This document shows positions 1 through 5,790 of a DNA stretch of 9,489 nucleotides, in pieces (the stretch's first letter is position 1; the number at the start of each line of letters is the position of its first letter). This DNA comes from an uncultured Gemmatimonadota bacterium (lineage in GTDB: Bacteria; Gemmatimonadota; Gemmatimonadetes; Longimicrobiales; Gaopeijiaceae), in the NCBI GenBank assembly GCA_937136445.1, contig CAKZOQ010000513.1:1-9489 (forward strand), read 5' to 3'. The notes under the pieces are model-generated. The model was given only the letters and a program-made list of their open reading frames with translations, was not told where the DNA came from and ran no database searches. Position numbers and translations under genes: made by a program.

Positions 1-1407
1 GTGCGGGCTCGCCAGGATCGCCTGGAGGGCCGTGCGCACGCCGGTCTCGAAGCCATCGTCGGCGCGACCTTCCTCGAAGAAGGCCATCAGGTCCGAGAGG
101 TCGTCCTGCGAGAGGGAGCGGCGGTAGGCCTGGGAGCCGATCCGCTGAATGATCTCCTCGGCGCAGGGACGCTCGTCGGAGGGCGTGGTGGGCCGGCAGG
201 TGAAGATGGCCTGACGGCTGGGCGTGTCGGAGACGCCGGTGACCTCGTTGGGGCCGAGGATGGAGAACTCGCGGATGTGCGGGTAGGTGGTGATTCCGTA
301 GTCCGACCCGATCTGCGTATCCGCCAGGCTGTGCCCGATGGGCTCGATGATGTCCCGCACCGGACCCTCGGCCCGGGGAAGGAAGGCGACCGCCACCGAA
401 TGCGGTCCGGCCTTCACCGGCACCGGATCGCTGGAGAGCGTCATGCCCTTGGGATCGGCCTGCGACATCCACCGGTCCACATCCAGGATCGCCACCCGCT
501 CGCCGTCCACCGACACCTCGATCTGCTCGTTCCGCGCCGGGCTGCCGAAGAGCTGCCCGGTGGGGATGGAGTGGAGCATCGCGTCGAAGGTGTAGAGGCC
601 GTCGGCGGGGAAGTTGTGGGTCACCGCCTTACCGCCGCGGGTGCCGTAGGGCGTTCCCTCGACGTGCTCGTACTGGGATGCCAGCCGGGGGATCTTGTAG
701 GTGGAGGTGGAGGCCTGGGCGTCCGGGTCGCCGACCGCCAGGCGGGCGATCTCGGAGGCGGCGCCGAGGTAGGCGTCCATGAGCGTCGGCGACAGCATCT
801 GCACGTCGGCGATGTTGTCGAAGTTGGCGCTCTTGGTATCTGGCGGCAGGTAGGCCTCGGGATCCACCTCGAGCCCCAGGAGCTGCTCCACGGAGCGTGC
901 GTACTCCGCCTGGTTCAGGCGCTGGAAGGTCCTGGTTCCGGGATTGGGCGCCTGGAGAGCCGCCGAGTCGATGCGGGTCTCCAGTTGTGTCGCGAGGACG
1001 TCGAGCTGCTCCTCCGGCGGGCGGTCGGCGCCGGGAGGCGGCATCATGCCCGCCCGGAGCTTTCCGATCATCCGCTCGGCAACCTCGGCTTCATCCTCGG
1101 GGCGCTCGGCGTCGAAGCCCTCCAGCGAGAAGTTGCCCCTGAGCCGACGTTCGTTGTGGCAGCGGACGCAGTACTGCTCGATGACCTCGTTGGAGGCCTC
1201 CGGATCGTCGGCATCCAGGACGCCGTCGGGGCCCGCCTCGGTCCCTTCATGAACGAAGGAAGGCGCGGGGGAATGCTCCCACCACGCCCCCGGGTCCGTC
1301 GTCGTGACCTCGGCTGCTTCGTGCTGAGCCACGGATTGGACGGGGGTGTCCCCGGCCCCCCCGAAGAGGGCCAGGAAGGCGGAGAGGATGGCTGCGATGG
1401 TCTTCAT
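1..1407 (-). CDS. Planctomycete-type cytochrome c protein (DUF1587/DUF1595/DUF1592 family), C-terminus cut
   Basis: The minus frame is open from an ATG at 1407 to the window edge: 469 residues, no stop, C-terminus missing. Residues 1-27 form a signal peptide (short Lys-containing start, then a hydrophobic run). A single class-I cytochrome c site C80-V-R-C83-H84 follows, with a likely distal Met in the GMMPPP stretch near 120-125. Residues about 159-225 (FQRLNQAEYARSVEQLLGL and onward) match DUF1587. Residues about 240-385 look like a beta-rich, carbohydrate-binding-like insert. Residues about 415-469 (CAEEIIQRIGSQAYRRSLS) match DUF1595; DUF1592, DUF1588 and DUF1585 would be expected beyond the edge. 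The family is exported and probably redox-active, but its substrate is not established; it is common in Planctomycetota, Acidobacteriota and Gemmatimonadota. An AAGGGA about 12-17 bases upstream is a mediocre ribosome site. The gene diverges from the creatininase-like gene. The family call is firm; the function is unknown. Confidence 0.9.
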   Translation of the reverse strand, partial: MKTIAAILSAFLALFGGAGDTPVQSVAQHEAAEVTTTDPGAWWEHSPAPSFVHEGTEAGPDGVLDADDPEASNEVIEQYCVRCHNERRLRGNFSLEGFDAERPEDEAEVAERMIGKLRAGMMPPPGADRPPEEQLDVLATQLETRIDSAALQAPNPGTRTFQRLNQAEYARSVEQLLGLEVDPEAYLPPDTKSANFDNIADVQMLSPTLMDAYLGAASEIARLAVGDPDAQASTSTYKIPRLASQYEHVEGTPYGTRGGKAVTHNFPADGLYTFDAMLHSIPTGQLFGSPARNEQIEVSVDGERVAILDVDRWMSQADPKGMTLSSDPVPVKAGPHSVAVAFLPRAEGPVRDIIEPIGHSLADTQIGSDYGITTYPHIREFSILGPNEVTGVSDTPSRQAIFTCRPTTPSDERPCAEEIIQRIGSQAYRRSLSQDDLSDLMAFFEEGRADDGFETGVRTALQAILASPH

Positions 1408-1701
1408 TCCGGTGGATATCCCTTGACGATGGTCCGGATGCACAGGCGCCATGGTAGGAAACGGACCGAGTCGATGCCAGCCGCAGCAAAACCCGCACGG
1501 TGGCGACTCCGACCGTCCAGTGGCGCTTCATTACAGTAGACACACGACCCGGTGACTTCGTTGAGACCTCGTACAGGCTCCCCCGCCCGTGTTGGGGTTT
1601 CCCTTGCGGGGGTCCCGGTCGCTCGGCCATTCTGGCGACATGCCCTGCCTGGTCGTCTCTGCCGGCGCGCCAGGCCGCCCGCCCTCTTCGAGGTTCCTCC
1701 C
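1408..1701. other. Divergent intergenic region
   Basis: This 294-base gap separates the minus-strand cytochrome gene from the plus-strand creatininase-like gene, so promoters for both should lie here. I see no convincing -35/-10 pair in either direction. Open frames crossing the gap lack a signal peptide or family match and are read as chance frames. The only clear structure is the stem-loop at 1580-1612, in the half nearer the plus-strand gene. Confidence 0.6.
1580..1612. other. Nested stem-loop in the leader of the creatininase-like gene
   Basis: CCCCCGC (1580-1586) pairs perfectly with GCGGGGG (1606-1612). Inside the 19-base loop, GGG (1595-1597) can pair with CCC (1601-1603) around TTT. 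It lies 90 bases before the ATG at 1702, so it could be a structured 5' leader element. No run of T follows on either strand, so it is not a standard terminator. In such G+C-rich DNA a 7-bp stem could also be chance. Confidence 0.35.
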
Positions 1702-2568
1702 ATGACCCGAATCGCCGCCTTCCTGCTCGTCGTCCTCCTCCTCGCCCCTCCCGTGGTCCAGGCCCAGCAGACCGACGCCGAGCAGGAGCGGGCCTTCCAG
1801 GAGGAGCTGGCCCAGCCCCGGCCCATCGAGGCCCTCAACTCCGTGTGGATCGAGGAGCTGACCTGGATGGAGGTCCGGGACGCCCTGTCCGAAGGCAAGA
1901 CCACGGCCATCATCTCCACCGGAGGCGTCGAGCAGAACGGGCCCTATCTGGCCACCGGGAAGCACAACGTGGTCCTCCAGGGCGCCTGCGAGGGCATCGC
2001 CAGGGAGCTGGGCGACGCGCTCTGCGCACCCATCATCAAGCTGGTCCCGGAGGGCGGGATCGAGGAGCCTACGGGCCACATGCGCTACCCGGGCACCCTC
2101 AGCCTTCGGGAGGAGACCTTCCGGATGGTCCTCACCGACGTGGCCATGAGCCTGGCAGCCCACGGGTTCACCGACATCGTCCTCATCGGCGACAGCGGGG
2201 GCAACCAACAGGGGATGGCGGCAGTGGCCGAGGCCCTCAACAGCCGGTGGTCCGGCGAGCCCACCCAGGCCCACTACGTTTCCGAGTTCTACACCTACGC
2301 CGACGTCATCGCCTACATGGAGAACGATCTCGGCGTCCGTCAGACCGAGGACGACGGCATCCACGACGACCCGGCCATCACCGCCCTCATGATGGTCACC
2401 GACCCCGAGGCCGTCCGGTACGACCAGCGGGTGGCCGCCGGGCATGCCACGATCAACGGCGTCAGCATCCACCCCAAGGAGGACGCGGTGGAGCTGGGCC
2501 GGAAGCTCATGGACTTCCGGGTCGAGCGGACGGTGGAGGCCATCCGCGCCTCTCGCGGGGGCGGTTGA
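1702..2568 (+). CDS. Secreted creatininase-family protein with altered metal ligands
   Basis: A 288-residue protein. The ATG at 1702 is chosen because it begins a clean signal peptide (residues 1-21, Arg then a Leu/Val-rich core ending VQAQQ) and has GAGG about 8 bases upstream; the frame is open further upstream but reads as non-coding sequence. The fold signature is recognisable: TGGVEQNGPYLATGKHN at about 73-89, GHMRYPGTLSL at 125-135 and IGDSGGNQQG at 162-171. The family contains metal-dependent amidohydrolases such as creatinine amidohydrolase, and MftE. Classical members have E-Q-H-G-P-H and an Asp nine residues after His; here these are E77-Q78-N79-G-P-Y, with His88 in the Asp position. 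The NGHGGN/NGHYEN loop is G-D-S-G-G-N, so its His ligand is Ser165. His221, Asp222 and Asp223 could supply alternative ligands. The natural substrate cannot be read from sequence. The signal peptide implies a periplasmic location, unlike cytoplasmic creatininases. Confidence 0.88.
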   Translation: MTRIAAFLLVVLLLAPPVVQAQQTDAEQERAFQEELAQPRPIEALNSVWIEELTWMEVRDALSEGKTTAIISTGGVEQNGPYLATGKHNVVLQGACEGIARELGDALCAPIIKLVPEGGIEEPTGHMRYPGTLSLREETFRMVLTDVAMSLAAHGFTDIVLIGDSGGNQQGMAAVAEALNSRWSGEPTQAHYVSEFYTYADVIAYMENDLGVRQTEDDGIHDDPAITALMMVTDPEAVRYDQRVAAGHATINGVSIHPKEDAVELGRKLMDFRVERTVEAIRASRGGG

Positions 2569-2596
2569 GTTGGCGGGCGCCCCCCGCACCGTCTAC

Positions 2597-2602
2597 GGAG
2601 GG
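2597..2602 (+). promoter_or_regulatory. Ribosome binding site fixing the GTG start of the MarR gene
   Basis: GGAGGG lies 7 bases before the GTG at 2610. It selects this start over a much longer open frame upstream that overlaps the creatininase-like gene out of frame. Confidence 0.7.
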
Positions 2603-2609
2603 CCGGCCC

Positions 2610-3116
2610 GTGGCTGACCGCCCCGCCCCCGGGTCCCTGCAGAGGGAGCTGCGTCAGACTCGCCCCTTCCGGACGCTGGGCCAGGAGGCTTACGTGGCCC
2701 TCCTCCGGACCGCGGACCAGGCCAAATACCAGTTCGCCGGGCTCTTCCAGACGCAGCAGTTGACCCTCCAGCAGTACAATGTGCTCCGCATCCTGCGGGG
2801 CGCCGGCGAGAAGGGCCTGCCCACCCTGGAGATCGGGGAGCGGATGATCGAACGCACGCCAGGTGTCACCCGGATCGTGGACCGACTGGAGCGGAAGGGT
2901 TGGGTCAACCGGGACCGGGGCGTGGAGGACCGGCGTCGGGTCTGGTGCACCATCACCCCCTCCGGCCTGGAGGTCCTGGCGGCGCTCGACGATCCCGTGG
3001 ACGAGCTCGACGAAGCCATCTTCGAGGTGCTGGACGACGACGAGGTCCAGTCCCTCATCGACATCCTGGCCACGCTGCGCGCGCGCATGTCCGCGCTGGA
3101 GAAGGAGCGGGGTTGA
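2610..3116 (+). CDS. MarR-family transcriptional regulator
   Basis: A 168-residue winged-helix protein starting at GTG 2610, chosen on the strong GGAGGG and because the MarR homology begins soon after. Helical dimerisation segments flank the DNA-binding core (about residues 10-50 and 125-165). The core runs LTLQQYNVLRIL (51-62), a helix-turn-helix at about 70-95 (PTLEIGERMI, ERTPGVTRIVDRLERKGW), then the wing with the family hallmark D107-R-R-R before VWCTITPSG (111-119). MarR proteins are usually dimeric repressors of a neighbouring gene that release DNA on binding a small ligand or on cysteine oxidation; the only Cys here is at 113, in the wing, so redox sensing is not obvious. The gene lies 41 bases after the creatininase-like gene and 72 bases before the SnoaL-like gene, whose AT-rich promoter is the likeliest target. 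The family call is firm; the ligand is unknown. Confidence 0.93.
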   Translation: MADRPAPGSLQRELRQTRPFRTLGQEAYVALLRTADQAKYQFAGLFQTQQLTLQQYNVLRILRGAGEKGLPTLEIGERMIERTPGVTRIVDRLERKGWVNRDRGVEDRRRVWCTITPSGLEVLAALDDPVDELDEAIFEVLDDDEVQSLIDILATLRARMSALEKERG

Positions 3117-3137
3117 CGCTTCTTCACGCCCATTTTA

Positions 3138-3166
3138 TTGTTTAATCAAGTATTCAATTACAAAAT
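3138..3166 (+). promoter_or_regulatory. Probable promoter of the SnoaL-like gene, in an AT-rich island
   Basis: Bases about 3131-3173 are mostly A/T, in sharp contrast to the surrounding G+C-rich DNA. Within them TTGTTT (3138-3143) and CAAAAT (3161-3166) are separated by 17 bases, a plausible -35/-10 pair for the housekeeping sigma factor although neither box is perfect. The downstream gene begins at 3189 with GGAGGG at 3178-3183. Confidence 0.5.
3141..3157. promoter_or_regulatory. Candidate MarR operator (17-bp pseudo-palindrome)
   Basis: TTTAAT (3141-3146), a CAAGT spacer, then ATTCAA (3152-3157): five of six arm positions are complementary. The length and AT content are typical of MarR-family sites. 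It sits between the proposed -35 and -10 boxes, where a bound dimer would block RNA polymerase, and 24 bases after the stop codon of the MarR gene. Assignment to this MarR protein is inference from position. Confidence 0.4.
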
Positions 3167-3188
3167 AGTTTTCCCGTGGAGGGTGCGC

Positions 3189-3542
3189 ATGTCCGATCTC
3201 GAATCCAAGGTGCATGAACTCAACGACATGATCCTGAAGGGCCAGATCCTGGAGGCGTTCGAGAAGTTCTACAGCGACGACGTCGTCATGCAGGAAGGGG
3301 CCGAGGATCCCACCGTCGGGAAGCCCGCCTGCCGCAGCAAGGAGGAGGCCTTCGTGAACGGTCTCGAGGAGCTCCGGGCGGCGGAGCTGCGGTCCGTGGC
3401 CGTGGGCGACGGAGTCACCACCACCGAGTGGCACTTCGACTACACCCATGGAGACTGGGGGGAGATGAAGTACGATCAGGTCGCCGTGCAGAACTGGAAG
3501 GATGGCAAGATCGTGAAGGAGCGGTTCTACAAGGCAGCCTGA
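3189..3542 (+). CDS. SnoaL/NTF2-like small protein
   Basis: A 117-residue protein without a signal peptide, so cytoplasmic. The ATG at 3189 is preceded by GGAGGG with 5-base spacing. The pattern is that of the SnoaL-like branch of the NTF2 superfamily: an amphipathic N-terminal helix (VHELNDMILKGQILEAFEKFY, residues 8-28), the hallmark YSDDVVMQEG (28-37), then alternating strands ending in WHFDYTHGDW (81-90), YDQVAVQNWKDGKIVKERFY (95-114). Members form a cone-shaped pocket and may act as cyclases, isomerases, hydrolases or ligand-binding proteins; the catalytic residues vary, so no reaction is assigned. His82, Asp84, His87 and Asp89 are candidate pocket residues. The AT-rich promoter and the MarR gene immediately upstream suggest it is induced by a small molecule, possibly one it binds or converts. 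Confidence 0.85.
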   Translation: MSDLESKVHELNDMILKGQILEAFEKFYSDDVVMQEGAEDPTVGKPACRSKEEAFVNGLEELRAAELRSVAVGDGVTTTEWHFDYTHGDWGEMKYDQVAVQNWKDGKIVKERFYKAA

Positions 3543-3557
3543 CCCGAGCTGGAACGC

Positions 3558-3617
3558 CGGCGGTCCCCGGACCGCCGTCCAGCACCCGCGAGGGGGTCCC
3601 GATCCGGGGCCCCCTCG
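3558..3617 (+). terminator. Tandem hairpins after the SnoaL-like gene
   Basis: Two hairpins start 16 bases after the stop codon. The first (3558-3577) has CGGCGGTC paired with GACCGCCG around a 4-base loop. The second (3589-3617) has a 12-bp stem with one G-U pair, arms starting CGAGGGGG and ending CCCCCTCG, and a 5-base loop. Only TTGCGTT follows, so the T-tract is weak; the pair may terminate transcription or protect the mRNA 3' end. The rest of the gap up to 3708 shows nothing else. Confidence 0.55.
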
Positions 3618-3708
3618 TTGCGTTGGCCCCCTCCCCGCAGATGGGGTTTGACGCCTGGACTGGCTGGGGGGGATTCCTCAGCCACCTCTCCCTCCGCCCC
3701 GGAGCCCC

Positions 3709-5424
3709 ATGCGACGCCTGCGCCTCCTCCTCGTCCCGGCCGCCGCGACCCTTCTGGCCCTGTCCGCGTGCGCCCCGCCGGCGTCCTCCCCCGCCCCGCC
3801 GGATCCCGCAGCCGCGACCAGCACCCCCTTCGACGTCATCATCGAAGGGGGACGGATCGTGGACGGCACCGGGAACGCCTGGTATCCCGGCGACGTGGGG
3901 ATCCGAGGGGATCGGATCGCCGCCGTGACGCCTTCCGGTGCCCTGGCGGACTCCCCGGCCCAGCGACGCATCGACGCCACCGGGCGGGTGGTGGCCCCGG
4001 GCTTCATCGACATCCAAAGCCACTCCCGGTACAGCTTCCTGGCCGCAGGCGACGGTCGGGTGGTCTCCAAGGCCACCCAGGGCATCACCACCGAGATCAT
4101 GGGGGAATCCACCACCAACGCGCCGGTACCCGAGGGCGAGGCCAGCGACGGGGTGACCTTCTCGGGGCCCCGGGCCTTCCAGGCCTGGCTGGACGCCATG
4201 GAGCGACACGGCGCCAGCGTGAACGTCGGATCCTTCGTGGGGGCCAGCACCCTCCGGGTTCTCGGCATGGGCGAGGCCATGGGAGCCGCCGGGGAGGCGG
4301 AGGTGGGGATCATGCGCCAGGCACTGGCCGACGCCATGGAGGACGGGGCCTTCGGGCTGGCCTCCGCGCTCATCTATCCCCCGGGCAACTTCGCCTCCAC
4401 GGACGAGCTCGTGGCGGTCGGCGAAGCCATGGCTCCCTACGGCGGCGTGTACATCACCCACATGCGCTCCGAGGCCGACCGCTTCCTGGAGGCCATCGAC
4501 GAGGCCATGGAGATCGGGGAACGGGCCGGGGTCCCGGTGGAGATCTACCACCTGAAGGCCGGGGGCCAGCGGAACTGGCACAAGGCGGCGGCGGCGGTGG
4601 CCAAGATCGATTCGGCACGGGCCGCAGGAGTCGACGTCCAGGCCAACATGTACCCCTACACCGCCGGCGGGACGGGGCTCACCGCCTGCTTCCCGCCGTG
4701 GGCCTCGGCGGATGGCGCGCTCTTCGACAACCTGGCCGACCCGGAGATGCGGGCCCGCATCCGGGAGGAGATCGAGAACCAGACCGGTGACTGGGAGAAC
4801 CTCTGCGGCCTGGCGACGGCCGGCGGGGTCCTCCTGCTGGGGTTGGAGCAGCCGGAGAACCGCCGCTTCCGGGGCATGCGCCTGGACGCCGTCGCCCGGG
4901 AGTTGGGCACCGACTGGATCGAGGCGGCCATGGACCTGGTGCTGGCCGAGCGTCAGCGGATCGGCACCATCTACTTCCTCATGAGCGAGGAGAACGTGGC
5001 CATGCAGATCGGTCAGCCCTGGATCAAGTTCGGCACGGACGCCGGAGGCATCGATCCGGAGACGGCCGATGGGGGCGCCCACCCCCGGGCCTACGGGACC
5101 TTTCCGCGGATCCTGGGCCGGTACGTCCGGGAGCAGGAGGCCACGAGCCTGGAGGAAGCGGTGCGGAAGATGACCTCCGCCGTCGCAACGCGCCTCCACC
5201 TCCAGGATCGCGGCCTCCTGAAGAAGGGGTTCTTCGCCGACGTGGTGGTCTTCGATCCGGAGACGGTGGCGGACCGGGCCACGTACGAGGAGCCGCACCA
5301 GCTCTCGGTGGGGATCGGGGACGTCCTGGTGAACGGCGTGGCGGTGGTGCGGGACGGCGAGCATACCGGCGCCCTCCCGGGACGGGCGGTCCGCGGACCC
5401 GGGTGGACCGGCTGGAACCGCTGA
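3709..5424 (+). CDS. Lipoprotein N-acyl-D-amino-acid deacylase-like amidohydrolase
   Basis: A 571-residue protein beginning with a lipoprotein signal (RRLRLLL, hydrophobic core, lipobox L18-S-A-C21), so probably membrane-anchored outside the cytoplasm. A Pro/Ala-rich linker (22-40) precedes the amidohydrolase fold: a beta-sandwich start FDVIIEGGRIVDGTG (41-55), metal loop PGFIDIQSHS (97-106), QGITTEIMGEST (124-135), ITHMRSE (249-255), EIYHLKAGG (278-286), FGTDAGG (441-447), and a C-terminal sandwich with GFFADVVVFDPE (507-518). D-aminoacylases (about 480-500 residues) free D-amino acids from N-acyl forms; related enzymes take N-acyl-D-Glu or -D-Asp. His251, His281 and Asp444 are retained. The first His of HxH is Gln103 (second is His105), and the bridging Cys of the G-N-C-G loop is replaced by a G132-E133-S134 arrangement. 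GGAG at 3701-3704 supports the ATG. Substrate is uncertain; the fold is secure. Confidence 0.9.
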   Translation: MRRLRLLLVPAAATLLALSACAPPASSPAPPDPAAATSTPFDVIIEGGRIVDGTGNAWYPGDVGIRGDRIAAVTPSGALADSPAQRRIDATGRVVAPGFIDIQSHSRYSFLAAGDGRVVSKATQGITTEIMGESTTNAPVPEGEASDGVTFSGPRAFQAWLDAMERHGASVNVGSFVGASTLRVLGMGEAMGAAGEAEVGIMRQALADAMEDGAFGLASALIYPPGNFASTDELVAVGEAMAPYGGVYITHMRSEADRFLEAIDEAMEIGERAGVPVEIYHLKAGGQRNWHKAAAAVAKIDSARAAGVDVQANMYPYTAGGTGLTACFPPWASADGALFDNLADPEMRARIREEIENQTGDWENLCGLATAGGVLLLGLEQPENRRFRGMRLDAVARELGTDWIEAAMDLVLAERQRIGTIYFLMSEENVAMQIGQPWIKFGTDAGGIDPETADGGAHPRAYGTFPRILGRYVREQEATSLEEAVRKMTSAVATRLHLQDRGLLKKGFFADVVVFDPETVADRATYEEPHQLSVGIGDVLVNGVAVVRDGEHTGALPGRAVRGPGWTGWNR

Positions 5425-5552
5425 GGAGGGGAACCTGGTCCACGCCCCCGGCGTTCCACAGGTGACACAGGACGACAGGGACCGCCCAGGCGGACGCGGG
5501 GTGGGCCACGCTCAGGGGCTCCGGGGGACGGCGTCCGGGACAGGGGGACGAC
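5425..5552 (+). other. Intergenic gap with a weak hairpin
   Basis: Only a 5-bp hairpin, ACGCC (5442-5446) with GGCGT (5450-5454), is visible 17 bases after the amidohydrolase stop. No T-tract follows and no promoter is clear. AGGGGGA at 5542-5548 is the ribosome site for the small gene that follows. Confidence 0.4.
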
Positions 5553-5726
5553 ATGATGATGATCAGCGTGGAGGAGCGGATCCGGTACCTCATGAAGGTG
5601 GCCCTCCAGGCGGAGGGTGAGGGCGAGCATCGCATCGCACGGAGCTTTCGCCGGATGGCCGAGGAGGCCCGGATGGACCTCCCGGGAAGCCCCATCGTGA
5701 TGGCCTGGGGGCACGGCTCCGAGTAG
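5553..5726 (+). CDS. Small hypothetical protein (57 residues)
   Basis: I do not recognise this protein. The frame opens with three consecutive ATG codons (5553, 5556, 5559) after AGGGGGA at 5542-5548; the second or third may be used, leaving 55-56 residues. It reads as a soluble amphipathic helix from about residue 5 to 42 (VEERIRYLMKVALQAEGEGE, then an Arg-rich stretch with IARSFRRMAEEA), followed by a short tail MDLPGSPIVMAWGHGSE. It contains no Cys and no membrane segment. Codon use fits the neighbours, with almost every third position G or C, which supports real coding. It lies 128 bases after the amidohydrolase gene and 64 before the ArgJ homologue, so it may be co-transcribed. The clustered basic residues could bind nucleic acid or a partner protein, but that is a guess. 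Confidence 0.55.
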   Translation: MMMISVEERIRYLMKVALQAEGEGEHRIARSFRRMAEEARMDLPGSPIVMAWGHGSE

Positions 5727-5790
5727 TGTAGTTTCTCGGCTCGTTCCGGGCCCTCGCCCCCGTCCCACTCCTGTCACACCGCCTTCCTCC

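Noticed and set aside
1..1539. Long plus-strand open frame opposite the cytochrome gene
   Set aside because: It is the antisense shadow of the minus-strand gene, which carries a signal peptide, a haem site and family motifs. The frame is Gly/Arg/His-rich with no recognisable domain.
1552..1701. N-terminal extension of the creatininase-like protein from an earlier ATG
   Set aside because: It would bury the signal peptide that begins at 1702, and the extension has no conserved features.
1408..1701. Divergent promoter pair with a shared operator
   Set aside because: I looked for -35/-10 pairs and palindromes common to both directions and found only weak three-of-six matches.
1500..2609. Upstream extension of the MarR frame across the creatininase-like gene
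   Set aside because: This part overlaps the creatininase-like gene in another frame and reads as Arg/Pro/Gly-rich low-complexity sequence. The GTG at 2610 with GGAGGG is a better start.
3415..5364. 649-residue minus-strand open frame
   Set aside because: It is antisense to the amidohydrolase gene and arises from the lack of stops in G+C-rich DNA. No domain or plausible start is visible.
5719..5742. Terminator at the end of the small gene (CCGAG paired with CTCGG)
   Set aside because: The stem is only 5 bp with an 11-base loop, overlaps the stop codon and is not followed by a T-tract.
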